Shown: positions 1 to 8,302 of the stretch, piece by piece | Numbering within the stretch: the first letter of the stretch is position 1 | How the letters are laid out: every line of letters starts with the position of its first letter | Assembly: GCA_965371805.1 (NCBI GenBank) | Contig: CBDUZW010000025.1 | Coordinates: forward strand, 1 to 56,887 | Length of the DNA stretch: 56,887 nucleotides | Direction: 5' to 3' | Source of the DNA: JAOZTV01 sp965371805 | GTDB lineage: Bacteria > Acidobacteriota > Aminicenantia > UBA2199 | Program-made: the position numbers and the translations under genes | The notes under the pieces: generated by a model | Seen by the model: only the letters and a program-made list of their open reading frames with translations | What the model was told of the DNA's origin: nothing | Database searches by the model: none

Positions 1-55
1 CCGTGAGGGTGGTAGAACAATCGGTGCCGGTTCTGTAACTGATATTGTTGAATAA
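1..55 (+). CDS. tuf: Elongation factor Tu, C-terminal end (partial)
   Basis: The window opens inside a reading frame whose last 17 residues read REGGRTIGAGSVTDIVE followed by TAA. This is the conserved C-terminus of EF-Tu, the GTPase that delivers aminoacyl-tRNA to the ribosome. Only the domain 3 tail is present because the gene starts upstream of the window. It lies 14 nt before rpsJ, so tuf is probably co-transcribed with the S10 operon, the usual str-S10 linkage. Confidence 0.93.
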   Translation, partial: REGGRTIGAGSVTDIVE

Positions 56-69
56 ATAAAAGAGGGAAT

Positions 70-378
70 ATGAATACTAAAATCAGAATTAAACTTAAAT
101 CTTTTGATAGTAGGATACTGGATATGTCTTCAGCTGAAATTGTTAATAAAGCTAAGAGGACAGGAGCAACAATTGCCGGTCCAATTCCAATACCTACAAA
201 AATTGAAAGATTTTGTGTGTTAAGATCACCTCATGTTGATAAAAAATCAAGAGAGCATTTTGAACGTAGAAGTCACTCAAGATTAATTGAAATTATTAAT
301 CATAATGATGATACAATTGCTGAATTGAAAAAAATGGACCTTCCGGCAGGCGTGGAAGTTGAGGTGAAATCGAATTAA
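70..378 (+). CDS. rpsJ: 30S ribosomal protein S10 (NusE)
   Basis: Small-subunit protein S10, which also acts as NusE in transcription antitermination. The 102-residue length is typical. The family signature PIPIPTKIERFCVLRSPHVD is intact around residues 40-59, as is the HFERRSH segment after it. A GAGGG ribosome binding site precedes the ATG. It is the first gene of the S10 cluster, 14 nt after tuf and followed by a 56-nt gap before rplC, in which I see no terminator. Confidence 0.97.
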   Translation: MNTKIRIKLKSFDSRILDMSSAEIVNKAKRTGATIAGPIPIPTKIERFCVLRSPHVDKKSREHFERRSHSRLIEIINHNDDTIAELKKMDLPAGVEVEVKSN

Positions 379-434
379 TTATTTTAAGAATAATTTTATT
401 TCTTAAATGAAGTTGAATTTAAAAGGTGGATAAA

Positions 435-1070
435 ATGATACAAGGATTGATAGGAAAAAAGATAGGAATGACGCAAATATTTACTGATGAAGGAAATGTA
501 ATTCCAGTAACAGTAGTAAAAGCTGGCCCTTGTCTAGTAATACAAAAAAAGATCAATGAGAATAATGATCTAATGAAAGTGCAATTAGGATTGGTTGAAG
601 AAAAGAAGATAAAAAATGTAATGAAGCCAATGAAGGGACATTTTGAAAAAGCAAAAGTTCCTCCTACTAAAGTAATAAAAGAGTTTTTAATTAGTGATGA
701 CAATATTAACCTCGGTGATAGTATTAAGGTTGATATATTCGAAGAGAATGAAAATGTTGTAGTTGAAGGAACGACTAAAGGTAAAGGATTTCAAGGTGTT
801 ATTAAAAGATGGAATTTTGCTGGTGGGCCCAAAACCCATGGTTCAATGCATCATAGAAGACCTGGTTCTGTTGGGATGTGTGCTTATCCTGGTGAAGTCA
901 TGAAGGGACAGAAAATGCCTGGTAGAATGGGTGGAAAAACTAAATCTATTAAAGGGATTAATATTGTAAAAGTTGATCTTGATAATAACATTCTCCTGTT
1001 AAAAGGCGCCGTTCCGGGATTTAATGGAAATTATATTTATATAATGAAAGAATCCTTTAAAAGGAGTTAA
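435..1070 (+). CDS. rplC: 50S ribosomal protein L3
   Basis: L3, an early-assembling large-subunit protein near the peptidyl-transferase centre, 211 residues. It begins MIQGLIGKKIGMTQIF and carries the L3 signature FAGGPKTHGSMHHRRPGS in its second half. An in-frame GTG lies at 426, but it sits inside the AAGGTGG ribosome binding site of the ATG at 435, so I chose 435. It is followed after 2 nt by rplD, as expected for the S10 operon. Confidence 0.97.
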   Translation: MIQGLIGKKIGMTQIFTDEGNVIPVTVVKAGPCLVIQKKINENNDLMKVQLGLVEEKKIKNVMKPMKGHFEKAKVPPTKVIKEFLISDDNINLGDSIKVDIFEENENVVVEGTTKGKGFQGVIKRWNFAGGPKTHGSMHHRRPGSVGMCAYPGEVMKGQKMPGRMGGKTKSIKGINIVKVDLDNNILLLKGAVPGFNGNYIYIMKESFKRS

Positions 1071-1072
1071 TT

Positions 1073-1690
1073 ATGCTGATAAAAGTAAAAAATATAAATA
1101 ATGATGATGTAAAAGAACTTGAATTATCTGAAGATGTTTTTAATTATGAATTAAGAGAACATCTTATTTATGAGGCTGTTAAAAATTTCAGAGCCAATCA
1201 GAGAAGAGGAACCGCTTCAACTAAAACTAGAGGGGAAGTTTCCGGTGGTGGTAAAAAACCTTGGAAACAGAAAGGAACCGGTAGAGCAAGAGCTGGATCC
1301 ACAAGAAGTCCTATATGGAGAAAAGGTGGTGTCACTTTTGGTCCAAAACCAAGGGATTATTCTTATAATATGCCTAAAAAAGCTAGAAGAAATGCATTGA
1401 AATCAGTCCTTTCTGAAAAAGTTAGAAATGACAAATTAATTATTATTGATGAATTGAAAATTGGTACTAGTAAAACTAAAGAAGCAATTGAAAAATTGAA
1501 GAATTTCAAGTATAATAAATTACTTATTATTGATAATGAAGAAAATAGAGAGTTATTGCTTTCAACAAAAAACATACCTTCTATAAAGGCCATTGATGCG
1601 AGAGAATTGAATATATATGATTCACTCCATTATGACTATATATTGGCTACTGTTGACGCAATCGAAAAAATTACAGAGGTATTAAAATGA
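1073..1690 (+). CDS. rplD: 50S ribosomal protein L4
   Basis: L4 (205 residues) binds 23S rRNA and extends a loop into the exit tunnel. The loop is recognisable as a basic Gly-rich stretch around residues 43-80 with the motifs GGGKKPWKQKGTGRARAGS and GGVTFGPKPRDY. In Escherichia coli L4 also represses its own operon; no evidence here shows that. A strong AAAAGGAG lies just before the ATG. The stop overlaps rplW by 4 nt (ATGA), which implies translational coupling. Confidence 0.97.
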   Translation: MLIKVKNINNDDVKELELSEDVFNYELREHLIYEAVKNFRANQRRGTASTKTRGEVSGGGKKPWKQKGTGRARAGSTRSPIWRKGGVTFGPKPRDYSYNMPKKARRNALKSVLSEKVRNDKLIIIDELKIGTSKTKEAIEKLKNFKYNKLLIIDNEENRELLLSTKNIPSIKAIDARELNIYDSLHYDYILATVDAIEKITEVLK

Positions 1691-1983
1691 GATTAGAAAA
1701 TACTGATATAATACTTGCACCATTTATTACAGAAAAATCAACCGATTTAAAAGATAAGGAAAAAGTTTTGTGTTTTAAAGTTCATAAAAATGCAAATAAG
1801 ATCCAGGTTAAATATGCTGTTGAAAAATTATTTAAAACAAAAGTAGATTCTGTAAAATTGATGAATTATTATGGTAAAGAGAAGAGATATGGCAAATATA
1901 CAGGAAAGAGATCTTCCTGGAAAAAAGCTTATGTCAAACTAAATGAAAAAGCAAAAATGATTGAATATTTTGAGGTGGGATAA
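1687..1983 (+). CDS. rplW: 50S ribosomal protein L23
   Basis: L23 (98 residues) sits at the tunnel exit and is the docking point for trigger factor and SRP. The motifs IILAPFITEKSTDL (residues 8-21) and VDSVKLMNYYGKEKRYGKYTG are typical, including the IxxPxxTEKS start of the family. It overlaps rplD by 4 nt and shares one base with the rplB start (TAATG), so rplD-rplW-rplB are tightly coupled. Confidence 0.96.
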   Translation: MRLENTDIILAPFITEKSTDLKDKEKVLCFKVHKNANKIQVKYAVEKLFKTKVDSVKLMNYYGKEKRYGKYTGKRSSWKKAYVKLNEKAKMIEYFEVG

Positions 1984-2807
1984 TGGGTATTAAAAAATAT
2001 AAACCTACTACACCTGGTCGTAGAGGTATGACCGGATATACTTTTGATGAAATTACTACTGATAAACCTTATAAAAAATTATTGGTATCTCTAAAAAAAT
2101 CGGGTGGTAGAAATAATAATGGAAGAATCACTATCAGATTTAGAGGTGGTGGTCATAAGAGAAAGTATAGAATAATTGATTTTAAAAGAAACAAACTTGA
2201 TATTGCCGGTGTACTTGAAACAATAGAATATGATCCAAATAGAACGACTAGAATAGCACTTGTAAAATATGAAGATGGCGATAGAAGATATATCCTGGCT
2301 CCAGATGGAATGAAAGTTGGCGATTCTATTATTGCTACAAACGGTGAAGCTGATATTGCATATGGAAATGCTCTATTATTAAAGAACATTCCTGTTGGTA
2401 CTGTTATTCATAACATTGAGTTTCAACCAAATAAAGGTGGTCAGATTGCCAGAACAGCTGGTGGTTATGCAACTTTAATGGCTAAAGAAGGAAAATATGC
2501 ATTAATTAAAATGCCTTCTGGTGAATTACGTAAGATTCATATTGAATGTCGAGCTACTATCGGACAGTTAGGTAATATGGAACGTAATAATATCAAAGTT
2601 GGAAAAGCGGGTCGAAGCAGATGGCTTGGAAAAAGACCTCATGTTAGGGGAACGGTTATGAATCCTGTTGATCACCCACATGGTGGTGGTGAAGGAAAAA
2701 CCAAAGGTGGTAGAATACCAGTAACTCCTTGGGGTAAACCAACAAAGGGATATAGAACAAGAAATAATAAGAGAACTCAAAAATTTATTGTTAAGAGGAG
2801 AATTTAA
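1983..2807 (+). CDS. rplB: 50S ribosomal protein L2
   Basis: L2 (274 residues) is needed for subunit association and peptidyl-transferase function. The typical start GIKKYKPTTPGRRGMTGY is present. So is the conserved C-terminal region VRGTVMNPVDHPHGGGEGK (about residues 222-240), which contains the key histidine near the catalytic centre. Length is normal. The ATG overlaps the rplW stop by one base. Confidence 0.97.
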   Translation: MGIKKYKPTTPGRRGMTGYTFDEITTDKPYKKLLVSLKKSGGRNNNGRITIRFRGGGHKRKYRIIDFKRNKLDIAGVLETIEYDPNRTTRIALVKYEDGDRRYILAPDGMKVGDSIIATNGEADIAYGNALLLKNIPVGTVIHNIEFQPNKGGQIARTAGGYATLMAKEGKYALIKMPSGELRKIHIECRATIGQLGNMERNNIKVGKAGRSRWLGKRPHVRGTVMNPVDHPHGGGEGKTKGGRIPVTPWGKPTKGYRTRNNKRTQKFIVKRRI

Positions 2808-2810
2808 CCA

Positions 2811-3077
2811 ATGGCACGATCAATAAAAAAAGGCGTATATATTGAGGAAAAACTGTATAAAAAAATTCTTGCTGTAAAGAATTCAAAAAAAAGAGAGGTT
2901 ATTAAAACCTGGTCAAGAAGTTCTACAGTAATTCCTGAAATGGTTGGTCTTACTTTAGCAGTACATAACGGTAAAAAATTTTTACCTGTTTTTGTAACAG
3001 AGAACATGGTTGGACTTAAACTCGGTGAGTTTTCTATAACTAGAAATTACAGGGGTCATACCTCTAAAAATAAATAG
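2811..3077 (+). CDS. rpsS: 30S ribosomal protein S19
   Basis: S19 (88 residues) lies in the small-subunit head and contacts the A-site finger and bridge region. It begins MARSIKKGVYIEEKL and contains the signature WSRSSTVIPEMVGLTLAVHN and the late motif KLGEFSITRNYRGH. It starts 3 nt after rplB and is followed after 8 nt by rplV, the usual order. Confidence 0.97.
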   Translation: MARSIKKGVYIEEKLYKKILAVKNSKKREVIKTWSRSSTVIPEMVGLTLAVHNGKKFLPVFVTENMVGLKLGEFSITRNYRGHTSKNK

Positions 3078-3085
3078 GAGACAGA

Positions 3086-3442
3086 ATGGAACACTTAACT
3101 GTTGCAAAAGGAAAATATTTAAAGATATCTCCAAGGAAAATCAGACTTGTTGCTGATATGATCAGAAACAAAGATGCTGGGGAAGCAATAACAATCTTAC
3201 GGTTTTCAAAGAAAAAGAAGGCAAGTGGATTAGTTTTAAAAGTTTTAAATTCAGCTTTAGCGAATGCTCAGGTAAAAAACCCTAATGTAGATGTAGATGA
3301 TCTTTATGTATCAGAAATATTTGCTGATAAAGCACCTTACCAAAAAAGATTTAGGGCAACTGCAAGAGGTAGAGGTGTAAGCATTTTAAAAAGATATGCT
3401 CATCTAACTGTATATTTAAATGAAAGGAAAGGGGAAAAATAA
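3086..3442 (+). CDS. rplV: 50S ribosomal protein L22
   Basis: L22 (118 residues) lines the nascent-peptide tunnel with a long beta-hairpin. The N-terminal KISPRKIRLVADMIRNK and the C-terminal hairpin KRFRATARGRGVSILKRYAHLTV identify it; macrolide-resistance changes in other bacteria map to this hairpin. A GGAG ribosome binding site precedes the ATG. Its stop shares one base with the rpsC start (TAATG). Confidence 0.97.
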   Translation: MEHLTVAKGKYLKISPRKIRLVADMIRNKDAGEAITILRFSKKKKASGLVLKVLNSALANAQVKNPNVDVDDLYVSEIFADKAPYQKRFRATARGRGVSILKRYAHLTVYLNERKGEK

Positions 3443-4125
3443 TGGGTCAAAAAACACATCCTTATGGATTTAGACTAGGCTTTAATAAAAGCTGGCTTTC
3501 TTTATGGTATGGAAAAGGAAAAAATTATGTTGATTTGTTTCATACAGATCTTAAAATAAGAAAAATACTAAAGAAAAAATACAAGCATGCTGGTATCGCT
3601 TCAATAGAATTAAAAAGAATATCTGATACTATCAGGGTTCAGATAAATACTGGAAGACCTGGAATTATAATTGGTAAGGGTGGTTCTGGTGTTAAAGAGA
3701 TGAAGAAAGAAATTAAAAGCATTACTGGAATGCCTCTTGATAAAATTTTAATCGATGTTATTGAAATTAAATATCCTGAATTGGTATCTCAATTAGTTGC
3801 AGAAGGAATTGCTTATCAAATAGAAAAGAGAATCTCTTATAGAAGGGCAATGAAGAAATCAGTTGATTCATCATTAAGAGCCGGTGCTATTGGTATTAAA
3901 ATTAAAGTAGGCGGAAGACTTGGTGGAGCTGAAATTGCTAGATCCCAGTGGTATCTTTTTGGAAAACTGCCATTACAGACATTGAGAGCTGATATTGATT
4001 ATGGCTTTGCTGAAGCTCATACAGAATATGGCCAAATTGGAATTAAAGTCTGGATATATAATGGTGATAAAGAGAAAGAAAGATATAAGAAACAAGATTT
4101 TGAGATTGAATCAAAAGGAGAATAA
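3442..4125 (+). CDS. rpsC: 30S ribosomal protein S3
   Basis: S3 (227 residues) forms part of the mRNA entry tunnel. It starts MGQKTHPYGFRLGFNKSW, has an N-terminal KH domain with the GxxG-type loop IIIGKGGSG (about residues 75-83), and the C-terminal S3 signature KIKVGGRLGGAEIARSQWY. It overlaps rplV by one base and is followed after 2 nt by rplP. Confidence 0.97.
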   Translation: MGQKTHPYGFRLGFNKSWLSLWYGKGKNYVDLFHTDLKIRKILKKKYKHAGIASIELKRISDTIRVQINTGRPGIIIGKGGSGVKEMKKEIKSITGMPLDKILIDVIEIKYPELVSQLVAEGIAYQIEKRISYRRAMKKSVDSSLRAGAIGIKIKVGGRLGGAEIARSQWYLFGKLPLQTLRADIDYGFAEAHTEYGQIGIKVWIYNGDKEKERYKKQDFEIESKGE

Positions 4126-4127
4126 AG

Positions 4128-4538
4128 ATGTTAATGCCGTCAAAAGTTAAACATAGAAAAGTCTTTAGAGGAAAAAGACGAGGAAAGGCAACTAAAGGCA
4201 ATACACTTGAATTTGGTGATTATGGTTTACAGGTTCTGGAAAACTGTTGGATCACGGCAAGGCAGATTGAAGCTGGAAGGGTTGCTATAAACAGACATAT
4301 TAAGAGAAATGGAAAAATGTGGATTAGAGTTTTTCCCTTTAAACCTGTTACATCTAAACCTGTTGAAGTAAGAATGGGAAAAGGTAAAGGTGATCCTGAA
4401 TTTTGGGTAGATGTATTAAAAAGAGGAAGAATTATTTACGAACTTGAAGGTGTTGACGAAAGTATTGCAAAACATGCAATGAAACTTGCACAAAGAAAAT
4501 TTGCTGTAAGAACTCGTTTCGTAAAGAGGGAAAATTAG
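4128..4538 (+). CDS. rplP: 50S ribosomal protein L16
   Basis: L16 (136 residues) organises the A-site side of the large subunit. It begins MLMPSKVKHRKVFRGKRRG, then GNTLEFGDYGLQVLENCWIT, and carries the signature RMGKGKGDPEFWV near residues 84-96, all diagnostic. AAAGGAG lies before the ATG, within the end of rpsC. Confidence 0.97.
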   Translation: MLMPSKVKHRKVFRGKRRGKATKGNTLEFGDYGLQVLENCWITARQIEAGRVAINRHIKRNGKMWIRVFPFKPVTSKPVEVRMGKGKGDPEFWVDVLKRGRIIYELEGVDESIAKHAMKLAQRKFAVRTRFVKREN

Positions 4539-4547
4539 GAGTTAATT

Positions 4548-4745
4548 ATGAAAGCTAAAGATATAAGAGCTATGTCGGATCTGGAAATTGACAGCAAGAT
4601 CACTGAAGAGCGAGAAAAACTTTTTAAACAAAAAATGCAAAAGTCTCTTGGTCAGCAGGATAATTTACATGCTATCAGCAAGACTAAAAGAGAAGTTTCC
4701 AGACTGTTGACGATTAAACAAGAAAAGAGGTCAAAAAATGGATAA
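4548..4745 (+). CDS. rpmC: 50S ribosomal protein L29
   Basis: L29 (65 residues) is a small helical hairpin protein next to L23 at the tunnel exit. The pattern MKAKDIRAMSDLEIDSKI followed by LFKQKMQKSLGQQDN fits L29, with the usual basic end. The ribosome binding site is AGGAG. It overlaps the rpsQ start by 8 nt. The identification rests on modest similarity plus the invariant position between rplP and rpsQ. Confidence 0.94.
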   Translation: MKAKDIRAMSDLEIDSKITEEREKLFKQKMQKSLGQQDNLHAISKTKREVSRLLTIKQEKRSKNG

Positions 4746-5019
4746 TAAAAAGAAAGTTGAGATAGTCATGACTGGCGAGATTAGTTCAGTTAAGGCTGAA
4801 AAAACTGTAACTGTTGATGTTAAAAGAGTTTTTCAGCATCCTGTTTATAAAAAAATTGTGAGAAAAAAAAAGAAATATCTTGCTCATGATAAAGACAATA
4901 AATGCAGACTTGGGGATGTAGTTAAAATGAAATTAGTAAGGCCGATCAGTAAGAATAAAAAATGGCTTATTACTGAAATCGTTTCTTCAAAACCAACTGA
5001 TGATGGAGTTGTAGAATGA
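4738..5019 (+). CDS. rpsQ: 30S ribosomal protein S17
   Basis: S17 (93 residues) is a primary 16S rRNA binder with an OB fold. The sequence GEISSVKAEKTVTVDVKR, then HPVYKKIVRKKKKYLAHD and RPISKNKKWLITEI, is the standard S17 pattern, including the RPxSKxKxW motif. The ATG lies inside the end of rpmC, so the two are translationally coupled. It overlaps rplN by 4 nt. Confidence 0.96.
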   Translation: MDNKKKVEIVMTGEISSVKAEKTVTVDVKRVFQHPVYKKIVRKKKKYLAHDKDNKCRLGDVVKMKLVRPISKNKKWLITEIVSSKPTDDGVVE

Positions 5020-5384
5020 TTCAAATGCAAACAAGACTAAAAGTAGCTGATAATTCCGGCGCAAAGTCGATTATGTTTATTCGGGCACTTGGCGGTGCTG
5101 TTGGAAAGGTTGCTCATGTTGGAGATATTTTTGTCGGATCTGTAAAAATAGCTGAACCTAATTCAAAAATAAAAAAAGGTGAGGTTGTAAAAGCTGTAGT
5201 CATTAGAACAGCATATGAGTCAAGAAGAAGAGACGGATCTTATATAAGATTTTCTGATAATGCTGCTGTATTAATTGATAAAGATAAAGAACCACTAGGA
5301 ACACGTGTTTTTGGACCTGTTGCGAGAGAATTAAGGGAAAAGAAATTTATGAAAATAGTTTCTTTGGCACCAGAGGTAATATAA
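5016..5384 (+). CDS. rplN: 50S ribosomal protein L14
   Basis: L14 (122 residues) forms an inter-subunit bridge and is the site where ribosome-silencing factor docks. It begins MIQMQTRLKVADNSGAKSI and contains the RRRDGSYIRFSDNAAVLI block and the end GTRVFGPVARELRE. Its ATGA overlap with rpsQ indicates coupling. The length is exactly the usual 122. Confidence 0.97.
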   Translation: MIQMQTRLKVADNSGAKSIMFIRALGGAVGKVAHVGDIFVGSVKIAEPNSKIKKGEVVKAVVIRTAYESRRRDGSYIRFSDNAAVLIDKDKEPLGTRVFGPVARELREKKFMKIVSLAPEVI

Positions 5385-5385
5385 T

Positions 5386-5712
5386 ATGAACAGTACAAAA
5401 TTGAAAATTGGTGATCAGGTAATTGTAAAAAGAGGAAAGAAGGCCGATAAGGGTAAAACTGGAAAAGTTCAGGATATTCTTTTACAAAAAAATAGAATTG
5501 TTGTTGAACAGGTACATATTTTAAAGGAATATGTCAGAGCTAATCCACAGAAAAATATTCAAGGTGGAATAGTAGATCGCGAAGGTGCAATTCCAATATC
5601 CAGTGTCATGTTTTATTGTAAGGATTGTGAACAGGGTGTAAGAATAAATTTCAGTATCAAGGATAAAAAGAAGACACGGATTTGCAATAAATGCAAAACT
5701 GCTCTTAAATAG
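5386..5712 (+). CDS. rplX: 50S ribosomal protein L24, zinc-ribbon type
   Basis: L24 (108 residues) is an assembly initiator with an N-terminal KOW domain (IGDQVIVKRGKKADKGKTGKV). The C-terminal part carries two CxxC pairs (CKDC near residue 82 and CNKC near residue 102), suggesting a bound zinc ion. It starts 1 nt after rplN. The zinc-type end matches the zinc-binding forms of S14, S4 and L36 elsewhere in this cluster. Confidence 0.95.
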   Translation: MNSTKLKIGDQVIVKRGKKADKGKTGKVQDILLQKNRIVVEQVHILKEYVRANPQKNIQGGIVDREGAIPISSVMFYCKDCEQGVRINFSIKDKKKTRICNKCKTALK

Positions 5713-5728
5713 GTCTTTGGAGATAAAA

Positions 5729-6268
5729 ATGAATAGAGTATATAAAAAATTTAAAGAAGAGACAAGGAAAGAGCTGAAGAAGGAACTTGGATTAAATAAT
5801 ATAATGATAGTTCCAAGACTTGAGAAAATTGTGATTAATTCTGGAGTTGGGGAAGCAACTCAGAATATCAAAATTTTAGATAAGGTAGTTGACGAAATAA
5901 CAGCTATTTCAGGACAAAAACCAGTAATAAGAAAAGCAAAAAAATCTATAGCAACTTTTAGACTGAGAGAAGGTCAGCCTATTGGAGTTTCTGTGACTCT
6001 TAGGGGTGAAAGAATGTATGATTTTTTTGACAGACTGGTATCAATTACGATTCCAAGGATAAAGGACTTTAGAGGAATTTCTCCAAAATCTTTTGATGGA
6101 AGAGGTAATTATACTTTCGCTTTAAAAGATCAACTGGTTTTTCCCGAAATTGATTATAATAAAGTTGATAAAGTAAGAGGGATGTCTGTAACAATAGTTA
6201 CATCCTCAAAGACTGACGAATACGCAAGGGCATTATTGAAGAAATTAGGAATGCCTTTTACTAAATAG
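5729..6268 (+). CDS. rplE: 50S ribosomal protein L5
   Basis: L5 (179 residues) binds 5S rRNA in the central protuberance. The motifs IMIVPRLEKIVINSGVGEA, SGQKPVIRKAKKSIATFRLR and the late FPEIDYNKVDKVRGM are characteristic. An in-frame TTG at 5717 would add four residues, but the GGAG at 5719-5722 sits 6 nt before the ATG at 5729, so I used 5729, which also gives the usual length. Confidence 0.97.
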   Translation: MNRVYKKFKEETRKELKKELGLNNIMIVPRLEKIVINSGVGEATQNIKILDKVVDEITAISGQKPVIRKAKKSIATFRLREGQPIGVSVTLRGERMYDFFDRLVSITIPRIKDFRGISPKSFDGRGNYTFALKDQLVFPEIDYNKVDKVRGMSVTIVTSSKTDEYARALLKKLGMPFTK

Positions 6269-6276
6269 GAGGAATA

Positions 6277-6462
6277 ATGGCTAAGAAATCTACTATTGCA
6301 AAGGCATTAAAACCAAAAAAATATAAAGTTAGAGTAGGGACAAGATGCAGATTATGCGGAAGGTCAAGAGCAGTTTATAGAAAATTTGAAATTTGTAGAT
6401 TGTGTTTTAGAGAACTATCTCTAAAAGGAGAAATTCCAGGTATTACTAAGGCATCCTGGTAA
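6277..6462 (+). CDS. rpsN: 30S ribosomal protein S14, zinc-binding (type Z)
   Basis: This is the short 61-residue S14 form. It has two CxxC pairs (CRLC at residues 24-27 and CRLC at 39-42) that bind zinc, followed by the typical ending GEIPGITKASW. Long zinc-free S14 forms are about 100 residues. A strong AGGAGG ribosome binding site lies 5 nt before the ATG. Confidence 0.97.
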   Translation: MAKKSTIAKALKPKKYKVRVGTRCRLCGRSRAVYRKFEICRLCFRELSLKGEIPGITKASW

Positions 6463-6471
6463 GGAGTAAAG

Positions 6472-6867
6472 ATGAGTCACACAGATCCAATTGCAGATAT
6501 GTTAACGAGAGTAAGGAATGGACTGATGGTTGAAAAATCAGAAGTTGCAATGCCTACTTCAAAAATTAAGATTGAAATCGTAAAACTACTAAAAGATGAA
6601 GGTTACATTAAGGGTTACAAACTCGATGAGAGTTCCTTTCCTTCACAATTAATTGTAGATTTAAAATATGACAAAAAGAGTCCTGTTATTGATGGAATAA
6701 AAAGAATATCAAAACCTGGAAGAAGGGTTTATGCCGATATTGAAAATATTCCGGTCGTATTAGGAGGCTTAGGTGTCGCATTTATTTCAACTTCAAAGGG
6801 AATAATGACCGGGAAAAGTTGTAAGAAAAACAATGTAGGCGGCGAAGTGCTCCTACATGTTTGGTAA
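6472..6867 (+). CDS. rpsH: 30S ribosomal protein S8
   Basis: S8 (131 residues) is a central-domain primary binder. It begins with SHTDPIADMLTRVRNGLM and ends with GGLGVAFISTSKGIMTGKS and GGEVLLHVW, the standard C-terminal motif. AAGGAG precedes the ATG. It ends 14 nt before the chosen rplF start. Confidence 0.97.
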   Translation: MSHTDPIADMLTRVRNGLMVEKSEVAMPTSKIKIEIVKLLKDEGYIKGYKLDESSFPSQLIVDLKYDKKSPVIDGIKRISKPGRRVYADIENIPVVLGGLGVAFISTSKGIMTGKSCKKNNVGGEVLLHVW

Positions 6868-6881
6868 GTGGAGGAGAAGTT

Positions 6882-7415
6882 ATGTCGAGATTAGCATCAA
6901 AGCCAATTGCTCTCAGTAGCTCGGTCAAGGTAGAAGTTAAGGATAATATTACTTTGGTTAAGGGACCTAAGGGTGAATTGAGTATAAAAATATTAGAAGG
7001 CGTTGAGGTCAAATTAGAAGAAGGCAACCTTTGGGTTAACAGAAAGAATGATTCAGACAAGCCTTTTCAGGGTTTGGTTTGGAGCCTTTTAAATAACGCA
7101 GTTTTTGGCGTGGAAAAAGGGTTTTCAAAAAAACTTGAAGTACATGGTAAAGGTTGGCGTTCTACTGTTAAAGGTGATAACATAAACCTTCAGGTTGGGT
7201 ATTCACATCCGGTTGATTTTAAACTTCCAAAGGGAGTTACTGCGACTCAGGAAAACCCTGGATCATTTGTTCTCCATTCTTTTGATAAGGCGCTATTAGG
7301 TCAAGTGGTTGCGAACATTAAAAAGATCAGACCAGTTGAACCTTATAAATTAAAAGGTATCAGGGTCGAAGGACAATATCTGAGACAAAAAGTAAGAAAG
7401 ACAGCAGGAGTCTAA
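6882..7415 (+). CDS. rplF: 50S ribosomal protein L6
   Basis: L6 (177 residues) has two similar domains and sits near the factor-binding site. It begins MSRLASKPIALSSSV and ends with EPYKLKGIRVEGQYLRQK, a form of the EPYKGKG family motif with leucine in place of the glycine. A TTG at 6861 is in frame, but GGAGGAG lies 6-10 nt before the ATG at 6882, which gives the normal N-terminus. It is followed by rplR after 1 nt. Confidence 0.97.
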   Translation: MSRLASKPIALSSSVKVEVKDNITLVKGPKGELSIKILEGVEVKLEEGNLWVNRKNDSDKPFQGLVWSLLNNAVFGVEKGFSKKLEVHGKGWRSTVKGDNINLQVGYSHPVDFKLPKGVTATQENPGSFVLHSFDKALLGQVVANIKKIRPVEPYKLKGIRVEGQYLRQKVRKTAGV

Positions 7416-7416
7416 G

Positions 7417-7791
7417 ATGATTACACCAAAATATATTATAAAAAAGAAAAGAAAAAAAAGAATTAGAAACCGTTTAAGAAGCAAATTAGTCGGTACTGCA
7501 AAAATACCAAGAATGATGGTAACTCGAACAAACAAGTATCTATATGTTCAAGTTTTTGATGATGAGAAAGCAAATGTTATTACAACTGCTTCTACTCTGG
7601 AAAAAGAGCTGAAACCAAACCTTAAAAGCACAAAGGATAAAGAAGCAGCTAAGCTACTTGGAAAGGTTATTGCCGATAGACTGAAAGAGAAAAAAATAAA
7701 AGAAGTTATTTTTGATAGAAATGTTTATTTGTTTGCAGGTAGAGTGAAAATAATTGCTGATTCTGCAAGAGAAAATGGAATCAAGTTTTAA
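7417..7791 (+). CDS. rplR: 50S ribosomal protein L18
   Basis: L18 (124 residues) binds 5S rRNA. The basic N-terminus KKKRKKRIRNRLRSKL is followed by RMMVTRTNKYLYVQVFDDEKANVI and the C-terminal FDRNVYLFAGRVKIIADSARENG, which matches the FDRGGxxYHGRVxALAxxAREaG family end in a divergent form. It is preceded closely by rplF and followed by rpsE after 10 nt. Confidence 0.96.
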   Translation: MITPKYIIKKKRKKRIRNRLRSKLVGTAKIPRMMVTRTNKYLYVQVFDDEKANVITTASTLEKELKPNLKSTKDKEAAKLLGKVIADRLKEKKIKEVIFDRNVYLFAGRVKIIADSARENGIKF

Positions 7792-7801
7792 GGAGAGCAA
7801 G

Positions 7802-8302
7802 GTGCAAATAACTGAAAATACAGAAGAATTATTTGAAGAAGAAGTTATCTCTATTAGAAGGGTAACTAAAGTTGTAAAAGGTGGTAAAAACCTCCGTTTT
7901 TCAGCGGCAGTTGTTGTAGGCAATAGAAATGGCAAAGTAGGATTTGGTATGGGTAAAGCTCAGGAAGTTCCACTTGCTATTAAAAAGGCAATCGCAGCAG
8001 CAAAAAAAAATACTATAGAAGTACCAATATTGAATGATACTATCTCTTATTATAATGTTGGAAAATTCGGGTCTGGAAGAGTTGTACTGAGACCTGCTTC
8101 TCCGGGAACCGGAGTTATTGCAGGTGGAGCAGTCCGAGTAATAATGGAATTAGCCGGGATAAAAAATATCCTTACTAAGAGTATTAGAAGTAAAAACATT
8201 TTGACTGTTGCGCAGGCAACAATAGATGGTTTAAATAACATGAAGCATCCTGACACTATCAGATCAAAAAGAGATCTGAACGAGGAGGAGTTATGGCAGT
8301 AA
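7802..8302 (+). CDS. rpsE: 30S ribosomal protein S5
   Basis: S5 (166 residues) is a decoding-fidelity protein. The N-terminal double-stranded-RNA-binding-like domain reads VVKGGKNLRFSAAVVVGNRNG and GFGMGKAQEVPLAIKKA; the C-terminal domain has RPASPGTGVIAGGAVR. The start is GTG at 7802 with AAGGAG 6 nt upstream. Longer in-frame starts would run back into rplR. It overlaps rpmD by 10 nt. Confidence 0.96.
   Translation: MQITENTEELFEEEVISIRRVTKVVKGGKNLRFSAAVVVGNRNGKVGFGMGKAQEVPLAIKKAIAAAKKNTIEVPILNDTISYYNVGKFGSGRVVLRPASPGTGVIAGGAVRVIMELAGIKNILTKSIRSKNILTVAQATIDGLNNMKHPDTIRSKRDLNEEELWQ

Noticed and set aside
419..703. Minus-strand open frame opposite rplC
   Set aside because: Rich in Phe, Ser and Ile, with no ribosome site; it is the complement of a real ribosomal protein gene.
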